A DNA stretch of 64,000 bases from G963422705 sp963422705. Its GTDB lineage: Bacteria > Poribacteria > WGA-4E > WGA-3G. Where the stretch lies: contig OY730443.1 of the NCBI GenBank assembly GCA_963422705.1, positions 496,001 through 560,000 on the forward strand, written 5' to 3'. The notes below the pieces were generated by a model, which saw nothing but the letters and a program-made list of their open reading frames with translations, made no database searches and was not told the origin of the DNA. Within the stretch, counting starts at the first letter, position 1. Every line of letters begins with the position of its first letter. Shown here in pieces: positions 1 through 9,450 of this stretch. Made by a program: the position numbers and the translations under genes.

Positions 1-1143
1 GCTACTTCGGAGTTAATTCTGATTGCCGTCAGCACACCGCCGAAAAAGAATGGTGAAGCGGATACGCGGGATGTAGAACAAGCTGTACGGGAAGTTGTTC
101 AAGTATGCAATCCGGATCAGCACTATACGCTCGTTATTAAATCCACAGTGCCAATCGGTACGAATCGCCGTGTAGGTGAGGTTATTACGGCTGTCTTTTC
201 TGAACGTGGCGTTCAAGGCAATGTCTCTGTTGCTTCCAATCCAGAATTTCTACAGGAGGGCTTGGCCTTGCAGGGGGCGTTCTATCCGGATCGGATTGTG
301 GTTGGCGCGAACTGTGATGATGCGGTAGATACTTTACGCCGCATGTATCAACCGATACTGGAGCAAACGTTCGAGCCACCCAGTTCGTTACCGCGTCCAG
401 AAACGTATCATCTACCGCCAATGATGACAACGGAACCGAATAGTGCGGAGATGCTTAAATATGCCGCCAATACGTTCCTTGCAATGAAAATTAGTTTTAT
501 CAATGAAATTGCTGGCTTGTGTGAGAAAGTAGGGGCCGACGTCACAGAGGTTGCACGCGGTATTGGACTCGATGCTCGCATCGGACATCGCTTTCTAGGT
601 GCCGGTGTCGGGTGGGGTGGCAGCTGTTATCCAAAGGATACGGCAGCCTTATTAGGCGTCGCAGCGCAAACAGGATATGATATGCCGCTTACTGAAGCCG
701 CACGTCTCGTCAATTGCCGGCAGCGTCGAGTCATAGTTGAAAAACTGAGAGATACGCTTAAAACCCTTAACGGTGCAACCATTGGTATCCTTGGGCTTGC
801 CTTTAAGCCGAATACAGATGACGTTCGCGAAGCCCCTGCACTTGATATTATCGTTCAACTTCTTGCAGAAGGGGCCCACGTCCGCGCCCACGATGTCATC
901 GCCATTCCGAATGCGAAGCAGGTGCTGCGAGGCACCGCTGTCACATTCTATGAAAATGTCTACAAACTCTCTTATAACGCCGATGCACTCATCCTTGTCA
1001 CTGAGTGGGAGATGTACCAAAGGTTAAAACTCGGTAAACTTTCTAAGGAGATGAAGACACCGATTCTGATTGATGGCAGAAACGTGTTTACCCCTCAAGA
1101 AGCGCGAGCCGCGGGATTTCATTACATCGGCGTGGGTAGGTAG
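1..1143 (+). CDS. Nucleotide-sugar (UDP-glucose/GDP-mannose type) 6-dehydrogenase, 5' truncated
   Basis: NAD-dependent oxidation of a nucleotide sugar to its uronic acid, feeding polysaccharide or lipid glycan synthesis in the cytoplasm. The frame is open from base 1, so the start lies outside the window. The visible part begins with ILIAVSTPP and NGEADT, which sit near residue 75 in full-length members, so only the first part of the Rossmann domain is missing. The family lysine motif is seen as NTFLAMKISF. The catalytic cysteine is in GVGWGGSCYPKD, codon 625-627. The C-terminal UDP-binding domain shows LGLAFKPNTDDVREAP. The exact sugar (UDP-glucose, UDP-hexosamine or GDP-mannose) cannot be told from sequence alone. 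The next gene follows after 45 bases on the same strand. Confidence 0.93.
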   Translation, partial: ATSELILIAVSTPPKKNGEADTRDVEQAVREVVQVCNPDQHYTLVIKSTVPIGTNRRVGEVITAVFSERGVQGNVSVASNPEFLQEGLALQGAFYPDRIVVGANCDDAVDTLRRMYQPILEQTFEPPSSLPRPETYHLPPMMTTEPNSAEMLKYAANTFLAMKISFINEIAGLCEKVGADVTEVARGIGLDARIGHRFLGAGVGWGGSCYPKDTAALLGVAAQTGYDMPLTEAARLVNCRQRRVIVEKLRDTLKTLNGATIGILGLAFKPNTDDVREAPALDIIVQLLAEGAHVRAHDVIAIPNAKQVLRGTAVTFYENVYKLSYNADALILVTEWEMYQRLKLGKLSKEMKTPILIDGRNVFTPQEARAAGFHYIGVGR

Positions 1144-1188
1144 AACAACCTTTTATATGCGATAACAGATATAAAGCAGTTAGAAGTT

Positions 1189-1755
1189 ATGCGGCAACCG
1201 GAGCCCTTTGACTCAGAATGGCAGCGATATTGTCCACAACAGCCTTTTCCCGCTTACCGGCATCTCCCCGGTGTTACGCCACATCCTATCCGGGACATGC
1301 TTGGGCATAGCTACGGGCTTGAAGAGGGCCCTTCAGATACCCCGATGTCACCAGCGTTGTGGCGGGAAAACGAAGCATATCTATACGGCGTGGATCTTTA
1401 CAACTTCGCGTATTGGTGGGAAGCACACGAGGCTTGGGAAGGATTATGGCATCAAGCGGAAGATACCTACCGCCTTTTTCTGCAGGGGTTAATTCAAGTT
1501 TCTGCTTCTTTTATCAAGTATCACATGCGGATGTTACGTCCATTGCGCTCGCTTTCTATCGCGGGAAGAGAGAAATTGCGGCAGGTTGCAATTGAGTGTA
1601 ATGGGAAAAGAGGCAACCATTATATGGGGGTAAATTTGCCTGAATTTTTAGAAAATGCAGATGCCTTTTTCGCACCGTTTTTTGCGGCGCCCGTCACAGA
1701 GTTAACCTATCGACGGCTAGAACGCCCAGCACCACTGATTCGGCTTGAATTTTAG
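1189..1755 (+). CDS. DUF309 family protein
   Basis: 188 residues. The centre carries the DUF309 signature: a WWEAHEAWEGLWHQ stretch around residue 70-83 followed by FLQGLIQVSASFIKYHM. The family is a small helical protein of unknown biochemical role. The His and Glu of AHEAWE are the conserved polar positions. The protein is longer than the minimal domain, with an N-terminal extension of about 60 residues rich in Pro and aromatic residues. The start has only a weak upstream ribosome-binding site (TTAGAAG). It lies 45 bases after the dehydrogenase gene and 5 bases before the next gene, so the three may be co-transcribed. No function is claimed. Confidence 0.8.
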   Translation: MRQPEPFDSEWQRYCPQQPFPAYRHLPGVTPHPIRDMLGHSYGLEEGPSDTPMSPALWRENEAYLYGVDLYNFAYWWEAHEAWEGLWHQAEDTYRLFLQGLIQVSASFIKYHMRMLRPLRSLSIAGREKLRQVAIECNGKRGNHYMGVNLPEFLENADAFFAPFFAAPVTELTYRRLERPAPLIRLEF

Positions 1756-1760
1756 ACAAA

Positions 1761-2042
1761 ATGCCAACACTTACCCCTTTCCTAATTTTTCTTTTTATCT
1801 GTGCCTGCATTGTCTGCGTATTGTTTGTCCTTTTCAGGGTAAGTGCCTACTACGGTAGAAGCGATGCCGATGAATTTCGTGCTGTGCGTTGCCCAACGTG
1901 TCAAACCCGGCGAAAACCTGCGAAAACTGGTACGGTTAGGAATCTTGTTGAATTTGAATTAAAGTGCCCGGCCTGTGGACATATTTCCTGGGATGTGCCA
2001 CCGAAAACGAATCTCTCGGCACGTCCCTCCGCTCGCGATTAG
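1761..2042 (+). CDS. Small membrane protein with zinc-ribbon tail
   Basis: 93 residues. One hydrophobic segment (about residues 5-28, FLIFLFICACIVCVLFVLF) is followed by a zinc-ribbon-like pair of CxxC knuckles (CPTCQTRRK and CPACGH, about 22 residues apart). The layout suggests an inner-membrane protein with a cytosolic zinc-binding domain. No family is recognised. It starts 5 bases after DUF309. Its stop codon overlaps by 4 bases the stop of the convergent gene at 2039-3100, so the two transcripts must overlap unless termination happens inside a coding region. Confidence 0.65.
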   Translation: MPTLTPFLIFLFICACIVCVLFVLFRVSAYYGRSDADEFRAVRCPTCQTRRKPAKTGTVRNLVEFELKCPACGHISWDVPPKTNLSARPSARD

Positions 2043-3100
2043 GTTTCTCCATCCCAATAACTGAGATTCTCACTCTCCCGATAGATTTTTCCAAGAATAT
2101 AGGGCAGCACCTTGTTTGAATCTGGATACTGACTCACATCGTAGGGGATGATGTTCCCGAGGATAAACAACGTGGCAGCGGTATCGGTTTGATTTATGAA
2201 TTTATGCGCGCCGGTAATCCCTGGTGGGAAGGCGATGAAATCCCCCTGCTGTACTTCAACATCTCCCCGTGGTGTTTTAAGGGTACAGCGCCCTTCCATC
2301 ACATAACACATCTCTTCCCCAAGATTATGAAAATGCATAGGGAAGCTCATCTTGCCGGGGTGAAGTCGAATGACGCGATACCCTAAATTTTTCCCGCCAA
2401 TGAGTGGTTCAATGTCTTTGTCCTCAAAATCGTAGGGCGGCGGCGCGTGTTTATGCGCCCACGCTATGTCATCAATGTGAATGCGGTTTATGTAGATGTC
2501 GCGGCGTGCTTGTAGGCAGTCAAGGAGGCATTGCCGGGCGTCTTTAAAGATAGAATGGCCCGCTCCGACGAGGACTGTGTTGAACCGCATCGCAAGTATT
2601 TTTCGCAAGTTAAGTGCTGCTTTCGAGGCATCTTTAAGTTTAGCATCTGGAAGGAGTGTTAGTGTGCCCATCGGTGCTCCAACAACCAGTGCTCCAAAGA
2701 GTACGGTGTGTTTCCCCGGAAAATAGAGCGCAATTTCGCCGGGGCTTTTCCCGTGACGCAAATGCACGGCGTGTAATCCGGGGACAATCGTTTCCCCATC
2801 GCCAATAATGCGAGTTGGGGTAACTCGCAGCGCGTCGGCATCTGCTTCATGTACAATCACGCCTGCGCCTGTCCACTCTTGAAGCGTCCTCGCTTCTCTT
2901 TCGTGCCCTCGATTCGTCACGACTATCCATTTTGTATGCCCGAGTCCCTCTAATTCTGCCCTGTCGACATCACTCATCGGTACCGGATCGATAATGATAT
3001 TTCCTTCCGGCCTTACCCACAGATGCCCATTAAAATCCAGCTGTCGCTCTTCGCTAAAAAGTGCCCAGGTATAGATATCTTCAAAAATCAGACGTTTCAC
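2039..3100 (-). CDS. Degenerate metallo-beta-lactamase-like domain fused to a cupin
   Basis: 353 residues. The N-terminal part (about 15-200) follows the metallo-beta-lactamase strand order: GNIIIDPVPMS, then TKWIVVTNRGHERE, then a glycine-rich AGHSIF segment. The usual HxHxDH metal cluster is not present: where it should stand, only NRGHERE is seen. The C-terminal 110 residues are a cupin_2 barrel with metal-type ligands in FPMHFHNLGEEMCYVMEG (His about 256 and 258, Glu about 262) and a later His in TGAHKF. Start is GTG with AAAGGAAA upstream. Likely a small-molecule binding or isomerising cupin with a redox-silent or altered hydrolase domain. Substrate unknown. Confidence 0.75.
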   Translation of the reverse strand: MKRLIFEDIYTWALFSEERQLDFNGHLWVRPEGNIIIDPVPMSDVDRAELEGLGHTKWIVVTNRGHEREARTLQEWTGAGVIVHEADADALRVTPTRIIGDGETIVPGLHAVHLRHGKSPGEIALYFPGKHTVLFGALVVGAPMGTLTLLPDAKLKDASKAALNLRKILAMRFNTVLVGAGHSIFKDARQCLLDCLQARRDIYINRIHIDDIAWAHKHAPPPYDFEDKDIEPLIGGKNLGYRVIRLHPGKMSFPMHFHNLGEEMCYVMEGRCTLKTPRGDVEVQQGDFIAFPPGITGAHKFINQTDTAATLFILGNIIPYDVSQYPDSNKVLPYILGKIYRESENLSYWDGET

Positions 3101-3121
3101 AGTAATTTCCTTTGATGTTCC

Positions 3122-3682
3122 CTAATTCTGACGCTTCTCGTTGGCGGTTTGTGAAGTTTTTTCGCCTGCTGAGACGAACCCATACACCTCAATTTCTTGC
3201 GCGAAGGCGCTACCAAGTTTTATTTGAGGTACCACTGCCCCGTAGCGAGGTGAGTACTTGCCTGCAGTGGGGCTGTCATCCGCAGTTCCGCTTACATAGA
3301 TGCGCAGTGCTTCCGTCACGGTACTCATTCGCATCTCAATTGCTGGTTCGCCGTTGTTTTGAATTTGGAGAATCGCTTGCCATCGCCCATCGCCTTGGAG
3401 TTTCCGATAAACCATTGCATCCGTAATATTCGTACCGCGAATGACGATGCGATGAATCGGCATGATGCTGGGGAGGTAAATATGAATCCAGCGGCCATCT
3501 GCATGCCCAACGGTTTTCAAATCTCCGTCTATCATTGCCGGTTCGGTGCATATGACACCTTCCATGAGCGCATAGTTTTTCCATTCTTGCGGTTCAAACA
3601 GGGTGCGTAGGACTTTCGATTGGCATCCATGAAACACGACGATTGCGGATATGCCTAAGAAAATAAAAAAATAACGTTGCAT
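3122..3682 (-). CDS. Putative lipoprotein with discoidin-like fold
   Basis: 186 residues from the ATG at 3682, chosen because GGGGAAA lies 5 bases upstream and because the protein then starts directly with a signal peptide (MQRYFFIFLGISAIVVFHGC). The Cys at about residue 20 fits a lipobox. The body contains MIDGDLKT, DGRWIHIYLPSIMPIHRIVIRG and a terminal AEALRIYVSG-like strand, a pattern typical of F5/8 type C (discoidin) carbohydrate-binding domains; this is a fold guess. The upstream in-frame ATG at 3694 overlaps the stop of the methyltransferase gene, so the two genes are tightly coupled. Confidence 0.65.
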   Translation of the reverse strand: MQRYFFIFLGISAIVVFHGCQSKVLRTLFEPQEWKNYALMEGVICTEPAMIDGDLKTVGHADGRWIHIYLPSIMPIHRIVIRGTNITDAMVYRKLQGDGRWQAILQIQNNGEPAIEMRMSTVTEALRIYVSGTADDSPTAGKYSPRYGAVVPQIKLGSAFAQEIEVYGFVSAGEKTSQTANEKRQN

Positions 3683-3693
3683 CGCTTTCCCCA

Positions 3694-4584
3694 TCAATTA
3701 GAATTTGTTTCGTAACGTTCAGAATACGCTTCTACCAAATCCCCTTTCCTAAAACCGGGAACGGCTGTTCCACACGTTCTCGCCAGACGTTCGTAATTAA
3801 TTTGCATAAGTCGTGTTAATATGAAAGCATTTTTTGCCTTCAGAAGAAGCCACTGTTTATTCCGTTCGCACCGCTTTTCATCTGTCTCTTTGCGTGAGTA
3901 ATCTTGCCAGCCTTGACAGGGGACTGCGAAATCAAACGCGTTTTGAAACACTTTCAGCGCCGCGGTTGTGTTATTATACTGCCATATCCTAAAATCTTTA
4001 TGATTTATGGGTAAAGGTTGATATTGCCGCATATCTTGATGCGTATCTTGCAAAGGGAACCGGGTCCAAATCTGAAATTCTGTATTCACTGAGAAGGGTT
4101 TGCCGCAATCAAGTTGAAAGGCCTCTCTTGGCAGTGCAAATTTACTGATAAAGTGCATGCTTGGGGCTAGTTGCTTATGGACTCGCCATTTCCGGAAGCT
4201 GACTGGCACGATAAAACCGATAATGTCTGCTAAAACGGCGGCGTGGTTAAAGAAGGCAATTGCCAATTTCCCGCGTTTTCCAAACGGTGGATTGCCAATA
4301 ATAGCGGTGTCTCTAGGGAGTGAATGAAGGGTTTTCACTTTAAAGAAATCTTGTTGTGTAATCTGAGCAGATTTCGGGGCAATATCTATGCCGTATCTTC
4401 GCCGGGGTGGCATGAGTACGTAAAACGCGCCTGCACCCGCTGCGGGTTCTACAAAATCCAGCTCATCAATAGCCCTGTCGAATGTTGAGAGAATTTTCGT
4501 GAAATGCTGCCAACAGGTTGCTGCGACATCTGGTTTGGTGTAAAATTGAGCCAATGAATTCCGTATTTCTGTTCTTTTATTCAT
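3694..4584 (-). CDS. SAM-dependent DNA methyltransferase, N6-adenine type
   Basis: 296 residues. Catalytic motif IV is NPPFG (in DTAIIGNPPFGKRGK), the signature of amino-group (N6-adenine) methyltransferases. Motif I is seen as FVEPAAGAGAF. The N-terminal AQFYTKPDVAATCW resembles the start of type I/II modification enzymes and orphan methyltransferases. After motif IV comes DIIGFIVPVSFRK. It is short for a type II enzyme with its own target domain, and no restriction endonuclease or specificity gene is adjacent. An orphan regulatory or phage-derived methyltransferase is therefore likely. RNA or protein substrates cannot be excluded. It overlaps the downstream lipoprotein gene frame (TGATG). 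Confidence 0.8.
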   Translation of the reverse strand: MNKRTEIRNSLAQFYTKPDVAATCWQHFTKILSTFDRAIDELDFVEPAAGAGAFYVLMPPRRRYGIDIAPKSAQITQQDFFKVKTLHSLPRDTAIIGNPPFGKRGKLAIAFFNHAAVLADIIGFIVPVSFRKWRVHKQLAPSMHFISKFALPREAFQLDCGKPFSVNTEFQIWTRFPLQDTHQDMRQYQPLPINHKDFRIWQYNNTTAALKVFQNAFDFAVPCQGWQDYSRKETDEKRCERNKQWLLLKAKNAFILTRLMQINYERLARTCGTAVPGFRKGDLVEAYSERYETNSN

Positions 4585-4788
4585 CTTGGGTTCTTAGCCA
4601 CTATGCGCCCGGATTCAACTGAAGACAAATCAGAGAAAAATCATTGTGAGTAGATTGCAAGTCTAGCGGAATGCCTCTGTGATGTCAACTCCTTTTTTGT
4701 GTGCCTAAAAAAGCGATTGCTTTAAAGTGGATTTTGAGATACCCTAAAATAAAACAGTTAGCATGGTTACTAATCATGGAGAACCCTA

Positions 4789-5826
4789 ATGTATAAAAGC
4801 GCGATTTTAGGATGTCGAGGCCGCGCAAGGGGACATGCCCGGGCCTACGAATACGTAAAAGGCGGCAGACTGGCGGCGATTTGCGATATGAATGAGGAGC
4901 TTCTTAACGGATTCGGCGACGAATTTGGGATTGATGCCCGTTATACCGATTTGGATGAGATGCTCACGAAAGAAAAACCCGAGCTTCTACACATCGTCAC
5001 TGCCCCCGTCTTGCGTGGCACCAACGAGCGCATCCGGTACCCGCTGATGAATCAAGCTTCCGAATCCGGTGTGCCCGCGGCGATTGTCGAAAAACCGATT
5101 GCTGTGGAAAGTGAGGATTGGCGGCAGATTTATGCGCTGTCGCAACGTACGAAAACGAAGTTCGTTGTCAATACCCAACTCAATTTCCACCCGCGGAACC
5201 TCGCCTTGAAAAGAGACGTGGCTGACGGAAAAATCGGGGCGATTAAATTTATTGAGGCGAGCGCACGTAATCCGCCGGTGGACCAGGCGCCCCACGTCCT
5301 TCAACTCGTCTCATCCTATATTGACAACGCGCGTCCTGTCAAGGTGCTTGGGCAAATTTCTGGTGCTGAACAATTAGATGGGGCGCAACCGTCACCTGCC
5401 AATGCGACTGCCTTGGTTACCTATGCAAATGGCGTGCAAACTTCCGTTGCCTTCGGGCCGGAGATGGCACCGCGGGTACTTCCAGAAACCGGGAATAATC
5501 GGCATAAACGCGTCTGTGTCTTTGGCGAAAAAGGATTTGTACACTGGCGATTTGAGAGTTGGGAACGCAACACTCCAGAAAGTGGTTATGAAGGCGGTGC
5601 TCTTAACTATGGGGCGCAGGATGTAATTGCCCAAGGCGGGCTTACCGATGCCGTATTTGAGTGGCTTGACGATGAAAGCAAGGTGCATCCGACACACTTA
5701 CCACAATCTCTTGCTGAATTTAACTTATTATTAGGGATTTACTATAGTGGATTGACTAGCACAGTTGTCGAATTGCCCTTTGAACCCCCGGACGGCATGA
5801 TGGATATGTTCCGGGAACGGCTTTAA
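4789..5826 (+). CDS. Gfo/Idh/MocA family oxidoreductase
   Basis: 345 residues. NAD(P)-dependent sugar or inositol-type dehydrogenase. The nucleotide-binding loop is at the N-terminus (ILGCRGRARGHARAY), followed by AAICDMNEELL. The conserved EKPI segment with the catalytic-type lysine is at about residue 100 (AAIVEKPIAVES). The C-terminal half is the alpha/beta substrate domain. The start has GGAG 10 bases upstream. The gene stands alone between 200-base gaps. This lineage typically carries many such genes, and the substrate cannot be inferred. Confidence 0.88.
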   Translation: MYKSAILGCRGRARGHARAYEYVKGGRLAAICDMNEELLNGFGDEFGIDARYTDLDEMLTKEKPELLHIVTAPVLRGTNERIRYPLMNQASESGVPAAIVEKPIAVESEDWRQIYALSQRTKTKFVVNTQLNFHPRNLALKRDVADGKIGAIKFIEASARNPPVDQAPHVLQLVSSYIDNARPVKVLGQISGAEQLDGAQPSPANATALVTYANGVQTSVAFGPEMAPRVLPETGNNRHKRVCVFGEKGFVHWRFESWERNTPESGYEGGALNYGAQDVIAQGGLTDAVFEWLDDESKVHPTHLPQSLAEFNLLLGIYYSGLTSTVVELPFEPPDGMMDMFRERL

Positions 5827-6056
5827 AATCAAAACACGATATGGAATCTGCCCTACAATTCGATTCGATTCGATTTGCCGGCTTGTTTTTTTAATTCAAT
5901 TATGGGTTGTCTTTGGAAGGGTATGTCTAAGCGATATAGATATCAACAAGGATAATGTCATCAACGTCCAATAACTCGTCTTAGTGGCTCATGCATTTGG
6001 GAGTGTAGGTGAAGCGTGCCCCGTCAGAAATCGGGAATGGCTAAGGAGTCTTGCTT
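5827..6056. other. Intergenic gap with a short tandem repeat
   Basis: 230 bases between the oxidoreductase and the cysteine desulfurase. It holds three exact copies of ATTCG at 5858-5872 and an AAGGAG ribosome-binding site at 6043-6048. No strong hairpin or clear promoter was seen. Confidence 0.5.
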
Positions 6057-7205
6057 ATGGAAAAAATCATCTACATGGATAACCATGCGACAACGCCGGT
6101 TGCGCCGGAAGTGTTATCGGCGATGCTGCCGTATTTAAACATGCATTTCGGCAACGCTGCAAGCACCCATCCGCTTGGGGTTATCGCAAAGGACGCTGTG
6201 GATATCGCGCGTCAACAAGTTGCTGAATTGCTGGGATGTTCGTCCGATGAGATTCTCTTCACAAGTGGTGCAACCGAGTCTAATAACTTGGCAATTCGAG
6301 GGATTGCCTACGCCTACCGAGCTCGCGGAAATCACATTATCACGAGCAGAGCGGAGCATCATGCCGTGTTAGATACCTGTCATGCCTTAACCGCCGATGG
6401 ATTTGATACCACGTATCTCCCTGTCGATAACTGGGGAATGGTTGCGCCTGATGATGTTGAAGCCGCCATCACTCGTGACACAGTGCTAATGAGTTTCATG
6501 TACGCGAATAACGAAGTCGGCACGATAAACCCGCTCTCCGATATCGCCGCGATTGCGGCCAAACATGACGTGATTTTTCACTCGGACGCGGTGCAAGCCG
6601 TTGGGAAACTCCCGTCAAACGTAACTGTGCTTGGATTGGATTTGGCATCAATCACAGCGCACAAGATTTATGGGCCAAAGGGTATCGGGGCGCTCTATGT
6701 GCGAAGCGGTACCGAGCTGCATCCGCTTTTCTATGGTGGCGGGCAGGAAACCGGGAAACGTCCAGGCACATTAAACGTCCCCGGCATTGTCGGTTTAGGG
6801 GCGGCATGTCAACTCGCTAAAACAGACATCGGATTGGAGAAAAATCATGTCATCGCCTTGCGGGATGGGCTTCATGACGAATTAGCCTTGCGGTTACCAG
6901 ATATTCATCTCAACGGGAACCCCGTAAAACGACTTCCGGGTAACTTGAACCTCTGTTTTGCCGGTGTGCAAAGCCATGCATTGCTGATGGGGCTCAAACG
7001 AGTTGCTGTCTCAACCGGCTCCGCATGTGATTCCGCATCTGTCACACCATCACATGTCTTAACCGCAATGGGGGTTCCGGCTGAACTTGCTATGACAGCC
7101 GTTCGATTCGGTTTGGGGCGCTACAATACGTGGGAAGAAGTCGGCGTTGTCGTTGATGAAGTTGTCCCACTCGTTAAACGGCTTCGCGCGTTATCTTCTG
7201 ATTAA
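6057..7205 (+). CDS. Cysteine desulfurase (class V aminotransferase, NifS/IscS type)
   Basis: 382 residues from ATG 6057, preferred over TTG 6051 because AAGGAG ends 8 bases upstream. PLP enzyme that removes sulfur from cysteine for Fe-S cluster or thio-cofactor synthesis. N-terminus MEKIIYMDNHATTP is diagnostic. The PLP Schiff-base lysine is Lys203 in TAHKIYGPKG, the stacking histidine is in RAEHHAV (about 102), and the catalytic persulfide Cys is about 324 in STGSACDSASVTPSHVL. The long loop around the Cys fits the group I NifS/IscS class. No IscU, IscA or SufB partner is adjacent. Its stop TAA overlaps the first possible ATG of the next gene, so the two are co-transcribed. Confidence 0.95.
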   Translation: MEKIIYMDNHATTPVAPEVLSAMLPYLNMHFGNAASTHPLGVIAKDAVDIARQQVAELLGCSSDEILFTSGATESNNLAIRGIAYAYRARGNHIITSRAEHHAVLDTCHALTADGFDTTYLPVDNWGMVAPDDVEAAITRDTVLMSFMYANNEVGTINPLSDIAAIAAKHDVIFHSDAVQAVGKLPSNVTVLGLDLASITAHKIYGPKGIGALYVRSGTELHPLFYGGGQETGKRPGTLNVPGIVGLGAACQLAKTDIGLEKNHVIALRDGLHDELALRLPDIHLNGNPVKRLPGNLNLCFAGVQSHALLMGLKRVAVSTGSACDSASVTPSHVLTAMGVPAELAMTAVRFGLGRYNTWEEVGVVVDEVVPLVKRLRALSSD

Positions 7206-9256
7206 TGTGTGTTAGGAGAAATGCTGTCATGCTTACCTTGGAACAACTCTTTGTATGTGGGGTGGGAAAGCTAGTAGCTTCAGAGATAGCAGCGAAAGTG
7301 AATCCACTGTTGGCGAGCCTGCCTGCCCCGGACTGCTGGCGAGAAATTTCACGCAACATTCTGGAACCCCAACACCCGTTTGCTCTTCACAAATTACTTT
7401 ATGATACAACGTACGCCGAGTGGGATTCAAAAGCGAACGGGGCTCCACCTGCCTGGTTTCCGAATCAAGACGATATCGTTAACGCAAATATAACCCGTTT
7501 GATGGAAGTGCTGCAGATAGAAACATATCCGGAATTTCATGCGTGGACGGTAAAGAACCGTAATACGTTTTGGCAGACAATGATTGACACATTGCGCATC
7601 AAAGCCGACGGGAAAGGCGCCGATGACACGCCTGCTGCGACAGTTAGGTTAATCGATACGGTATCGGGTAGCACAGTTATGCCTGACTTCAACATTACCG
7701 ACAGTTGTTTTCATGCTCCCGATAATGCCCTCGCGATTATCACACAACATGAGGGCGATGAGCGTCTATTCACGTTAACGTATCAAGAGCTAGAAATCCT
7801 AACGAACCGTGTTGCGAACGGGCTGGTAGGGCTCGGTATGGCGCCGGGGGATGCAATCGCTATTGATATGCCAATGAATGTCGAGTCTGTCGCTATCTAC
7901 CTCGGAATTATCAAAGCGGGGGGCGTTGTCGTTTCAATCGCTGACAGTTTTGCACCGGATGAAATAACCACCCGCCTTCGCATCGGTAGGGCGAAAGGTA
8001 TCTTTACACAAGACTATATTGATAGAGGTGGTAAACGGTTGCCGTTGTATGAGAAAATCATTGCCGCCAATGCGCCTAGGGCGATTCTCTTAGGCATAGC
8101 CGGAGATGTGTCTTGCCGGCGCGGACAGGACATGGCTTGGCATGATTTCCTTAGTGATGCGGAAACATTTTCTGCTGTGCCGGGCCACCCCGAATCGAAT
8201 ACCAACATTCTCTTTTCGTCCGGGACGACTGCGGCGCCGAAGGCGATTCCGTGGACGCATACCACTCCGATTAAATGTGCCGCCGATGCGTTCCTGCACC
8301 ACGATATTCATCCCGGTGATGTCCTCGCCTGGCCAACGAACCTCGGTTGGATGATGGGCCCGTGGCTTATCTATGCCAGTCTCATCAATAGCGCCACGAT
8401 TGCATTGTACGATGGGCTTCCAACGACGAGCGATTTTGGGGCTTTCATCCAGAGGGCGAAGGTTAACATGCTTGGTGTCGTTCCAACCCTCGTGCGCGCC
8501 TGGAAAAACGGAAACTGCCTGAAAGGACTTGACTGGAGTGCCATCCGGACGTTCAGTTCAACGGGGGAATGTTCAAACCCGACGGAAATGTTGTTTCTGA
8601 TGTCACGAGCCGGTTACCGCCCAGTGATTGAATATTGCGGCGGGACTGAGATTGGCGGCGCCTATATCACCGGTACCCGCATCCAACCGGCTGCCCCTTC
8701 AACCTTCACAACGCCAGCACTCGGATTGGACTTCCGCCTCTTTGATGAAACTGGACAACCAACAGATAATGGCGAGGCCTTCATTGTCCCACCCTCCCTC
8801 GGACTCTCCAAGACGCTTCTCAATGCCGAACACCATCACATCTATTTTTCCGATACCCCTAAGCCGAACCTCCGCCGACACGGCGATGCCTTGCAGTGTT
8901 TATCTAACGGCTACTACCGGATTCACGGCCGCGTTGATGATACGATGAACCTTAGCGGAATCAAAGTGAGCTCCGCAGAAATTGAGGAAGTGCTTAACAC
9001 CGTCCCTGATATTCAAGAGACGGCTGCTCTTGCGGTTACCGCCACTGATGGCGGGCCAAGTCAGCTCGTTATCTACGCCGTTCTTAAAACACACGTGGCC
9101 GCGGCGACTCACGATGACATTCATCGAACATTGCAGGCGACACTGTCCGAACGGCTTAATCCGCTGTTTAGGGTTCACGAGGTTATCGTTGTGGAGGCAT
9201 TGCCGAGAACTGCCTCTAATAAGGTGATGCGCCGCTTGCTACGCCAGCAGTTGTAA
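7205..9256 (+). CDS. Acyl-CoA synthetase, acetyl/acetoacetyl-CoA synthetase type
   Basis: 683 residues if the ATG at 7205 is used. The ATG at 7229 (TAGGAG about 10 bases upstream) is an equally good start and gives 675. AMP-forming ligase of the ANL superfamily, activating a short carboxylic acid with ATP and CoA. Seen: the P-loop FSSGTTAAPKAIPW, the acetyl-CoA synthetase-like GDVLAWPTNLGWMMGPW, the EYCGGTEIGG motif, and the C-terminal GRVDDTMNLSGIKVSSAEIE hinge followed by a catalytic lysine region RTASNKVMRR. It has an N-terminal extension (about 200 residues) like AcsA/AACS. Operon with the cysteine desulfurase by overlap. The substrate is not clear. Confidence 0.9.
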   Translation: MCVRRNAVMLTLEQLFVCGVGKLVASEIAAKVNPLLASLPAPDCWREISRNILEPQHPFALHKLLYDTTYAEWDSKANGAPPAWFPNQDDIVNANITRLMEVLQIETYPEFHAWTVKNRNTFWQTMIDTLRIKADGKGADDTPAATVRLIDTVSGSTVMPDFNITDSCFHAPDNALAIITQHEGDERLFTLTYQELEILTNRVANGLVGLGMAPGDAIAIDMPMNVESVAIYLGIIKAGGVVVSIADSFAPDEITTRLRIGRAKGIFTQDYIDRGGKRLPLYEKIIAANAPRAILLGIAGDVSCRRGQDMAWHDFLSDAETFSAVPGHPESNTNILFSSGTTAAPKAIPWTHTTPIKCAADAFLHHDIHPGDVLAWPTNLGWMMGPWLIYASLINSATIALYDGLPTTSDFGAFIQRAKVNMLGVVPTLVRAWKNGNCLKGLDWSAIRTFSSTGECSNPTEMLFLMSRAGYRPVIEYCGGTEIGGAYITGTRIQPAAPSTFTTPALGLDFRLFDETGQPTDNGEAFIVPPSLGLSKTLLNAEHHHIYFSDTPKPNLRRHGDALQCLSNGYYRIHGRVDDTMNLSGIKVSSAEIEEVLNTVPDIQETAALAVTATDGGPSQLVIYAVLKTHVAAATHDDIHRTLQATLSERLNPLFRVHEVIVVEALPRTASNKVMRRLLRQQL

Positions 9257-9335
9257 ATACCAAAACCGTAATCTCTTCAGTTGTGGGTTTTTTCTGGATA
9301 TAACGGTGTATTCCATGTTAAACTATTTTTTACGG

Positions 9336-9359
9336 GCGTTCGTTTGTTTTGCCGAACGC
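9336..9359. terminator. Stem-loop after the acyl-CoA synthetase gene
   Basis: GCGTTCG (9336-9342) pairs perfectly with CGAACGC (9353-9359) around a 10-base loop, 80 bases after the stop at 9256. There is no long T run, so it may be an mRNA 3' stem or a Rho-assisted end, or part of the adjacent tnpB element. Confidence 0.35.
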
Positions 9360-9450
9360 TTTCGCTTTGGGATATAAGCCCGCTAAAGGGGTAATCCCTG
9401 TGAAATAAAAATGACACTGCCGTCAAAGTGTGGTATGATGATACTATCGT

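Noticed and set aside
3694..4584. Restriction-modification system or prophage around the methyltransferase
   Set aside because: No endonuclease, specificity, integrase or phage structural gene is adjacent.
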